Source of the DNA: Sweltsa coloradensis
Lineage: Eukaryota; Arthropoda; Insecta; Plecoptera; Chloroperlidae
Assembly: GCA_024449915.1 (NCBI GenBank)
Contig: JAMZAV010001464.1
Coordinates: 1 to 64,000, forward strand
Length of the DNA stretch: 64,000 bases
Reading direction: 5' to 3'
The position numbers and the translations under genes were made by a program. The notes under the pieces were generated by a model. That model saw nothing but the letters and a program-made list of their open reading frames with translations. It did no database searches and was not told the origin of the DNA. Shown piece after piece: positions 63,346 to 64,000 of the stretch (its first letter is position 1; each line of letters starts with the position of its first letter).

Positions 63346-63510
63346 TTATCCAATATTTGTTCTTGTAAAGGTGGCATTTCTTATTTCAAAGAGGACAGAA
63401 TATACAGTGAATCCATTGGTCCAGGAATATCATTCACCCGGCGAATGTAAGCAAACTTTGGAAGATAGTGTTGCTTGCTGTCTCCATTATTGCAATATCG
63501 CTATTTAAAT

Positions 63511-64000
63511 AGTCGATAGTTAAGTATCTGGGTGTAATATTAGATAAACGTCTGTCATGGCAGGAGCATATTGATCATGTAGCCAAGAAGATATCTCAAT
63601 AATTACAGGCATCCTGAAACGTATCTCAGTATAAATAAATGTATCTGTCCTCAAATCGGTTTACTACTCATACATACACAGCCACCTCTCTTATTTAAAT
63701 ATAGTATTGGGGACATCTTGCAGATCCAATATAAACCGCTTGGCCATTATTCAAAAACCGAGCTATTCGAAATATCTTTAACTACACAATGGAAATGCAT
63801 CGTGTACACATATACAGTCAAAATAAAATACTGCCACTCATTAGCCTTCACAAATACCAAACATTATCATTTATACAAACATGCTTCATAACTACTGTAT
63901 GACAAATCTATCGTTTCAACTGAACAGGGATACACATGACCACTATACCCGTGCGAGAAACAATCTTCACATTAGACATGTCAATACACTAAAGTTCGGG
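63511..64000 (+). pseudogene. Non-LTR retrotransposon reverse transcriptase, 3' part, decayed; runs off the window
   Basis: Across three frames it reads the C-terminal part of a jockey/CR1-type reverse transcriptase: VKYLGVILDKRLSWQEHIDH, VAKKIS, ITGILKRIS, VYYSYIHSHLSYLNIVLGTS, INRLAIIQK, RAIRNIF, LISLHKYQTLSFIQTC and finally HYTRARNNLHIRHVNTLKFG. At least two frameshifts and several stops (for example after KKISQ) mark it as dead. The catalytic palm motifs would lie upstream and are not visible. Confidence 0.75.

Overview
This window is nuclear DNA from an animal, most likely a marine invertebrate; the species cannot be told from the sequence. Evidence: AT-rich sequence with long non-coding stretches, GT-AG introns, and a transposon fauna typical of metazoans (a CACTA/TNP2-like transposase, a MULE, a BEL/Pao retroelement, a non-LTR reverse transcriptase relic and many MITEs). 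The motif AGGCCTA is very frequent in the first 17 kb. No bacterial-style operons, rRNA, convincing tRNA or CRISPR array is present. No ordinary host gene can be called with confidence; almost everything recognisable is mobile or repetitive DNA.

Layout. 1-7.4 kb: non-coding DNA rich in AGGCCTA, with a 2.9 kb compound foldback (2681-5610) interrupted by a Helentron-like insertion, and a probable hAT-type MITE. 7.5-14.8 kb: the only near-intact gene pair. A 921-codon zinc-finger plus TNP2/DUF4218-like transposase is followed 80 bp downstream, on the same strand, by a four-exon SAMD3-like (PB1-like N-terminus) companion gene that has one in-frame stop. 16.2-19.5 kb: a 147-bp tandem repeat, then a decayed and internally duplicated second copy of the transposase between two ~210-bp direct repeats. 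20.7-23.8 kb: a MITE, a retroposon tail and a 274-bp higher-order satellite. 24.1-27.2 kb: relic of a spliced MULE transposase gene ending in a RING finger.

27-36 kb: mostly unassigned, with a perfect-looking foldback (33.0-33.4 kb) and one possibly coding 110-codon stretch. 36.2-39.6 kb: GC-rich block, short tandem repeats, then a truncated BEL/Pao element on the minus strand (LTR, a primer-binding site resembling tRNA-Tyr, gag/DUF1759, zinc knuckles and a damaged protease). 39.8-47 kb: repeated copies of two dispersed families, called H (Helentron-like, CTAGT ends) and V (retroposon-like with a TGACCAGCAT core). 47-48.5 kb: a 161-bp tandem repeat closed by an inverted unit. 48.5-48.95 and 62.9-63.35 kb: two copies of one TIR element in opposite orientation. 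50.85-54.47 kb: about forty 83-bp monomers that run directly into a V-family body. 55.6-57.95 kb: a 34-bp minisatellite. 60.7-62.6 kb: a nest of H with a MITE and a V copy inserted, both with target duplications. 63.5-64 kb: a non-LTR reverse transcriptase relic running off the end.

The transposase and SAMD3-like genes are proposed to form one mobile module; the other elements are independent and mostly dead. The two big arrays show dense single-base indels, so their exact sequence should be treated as provisional.
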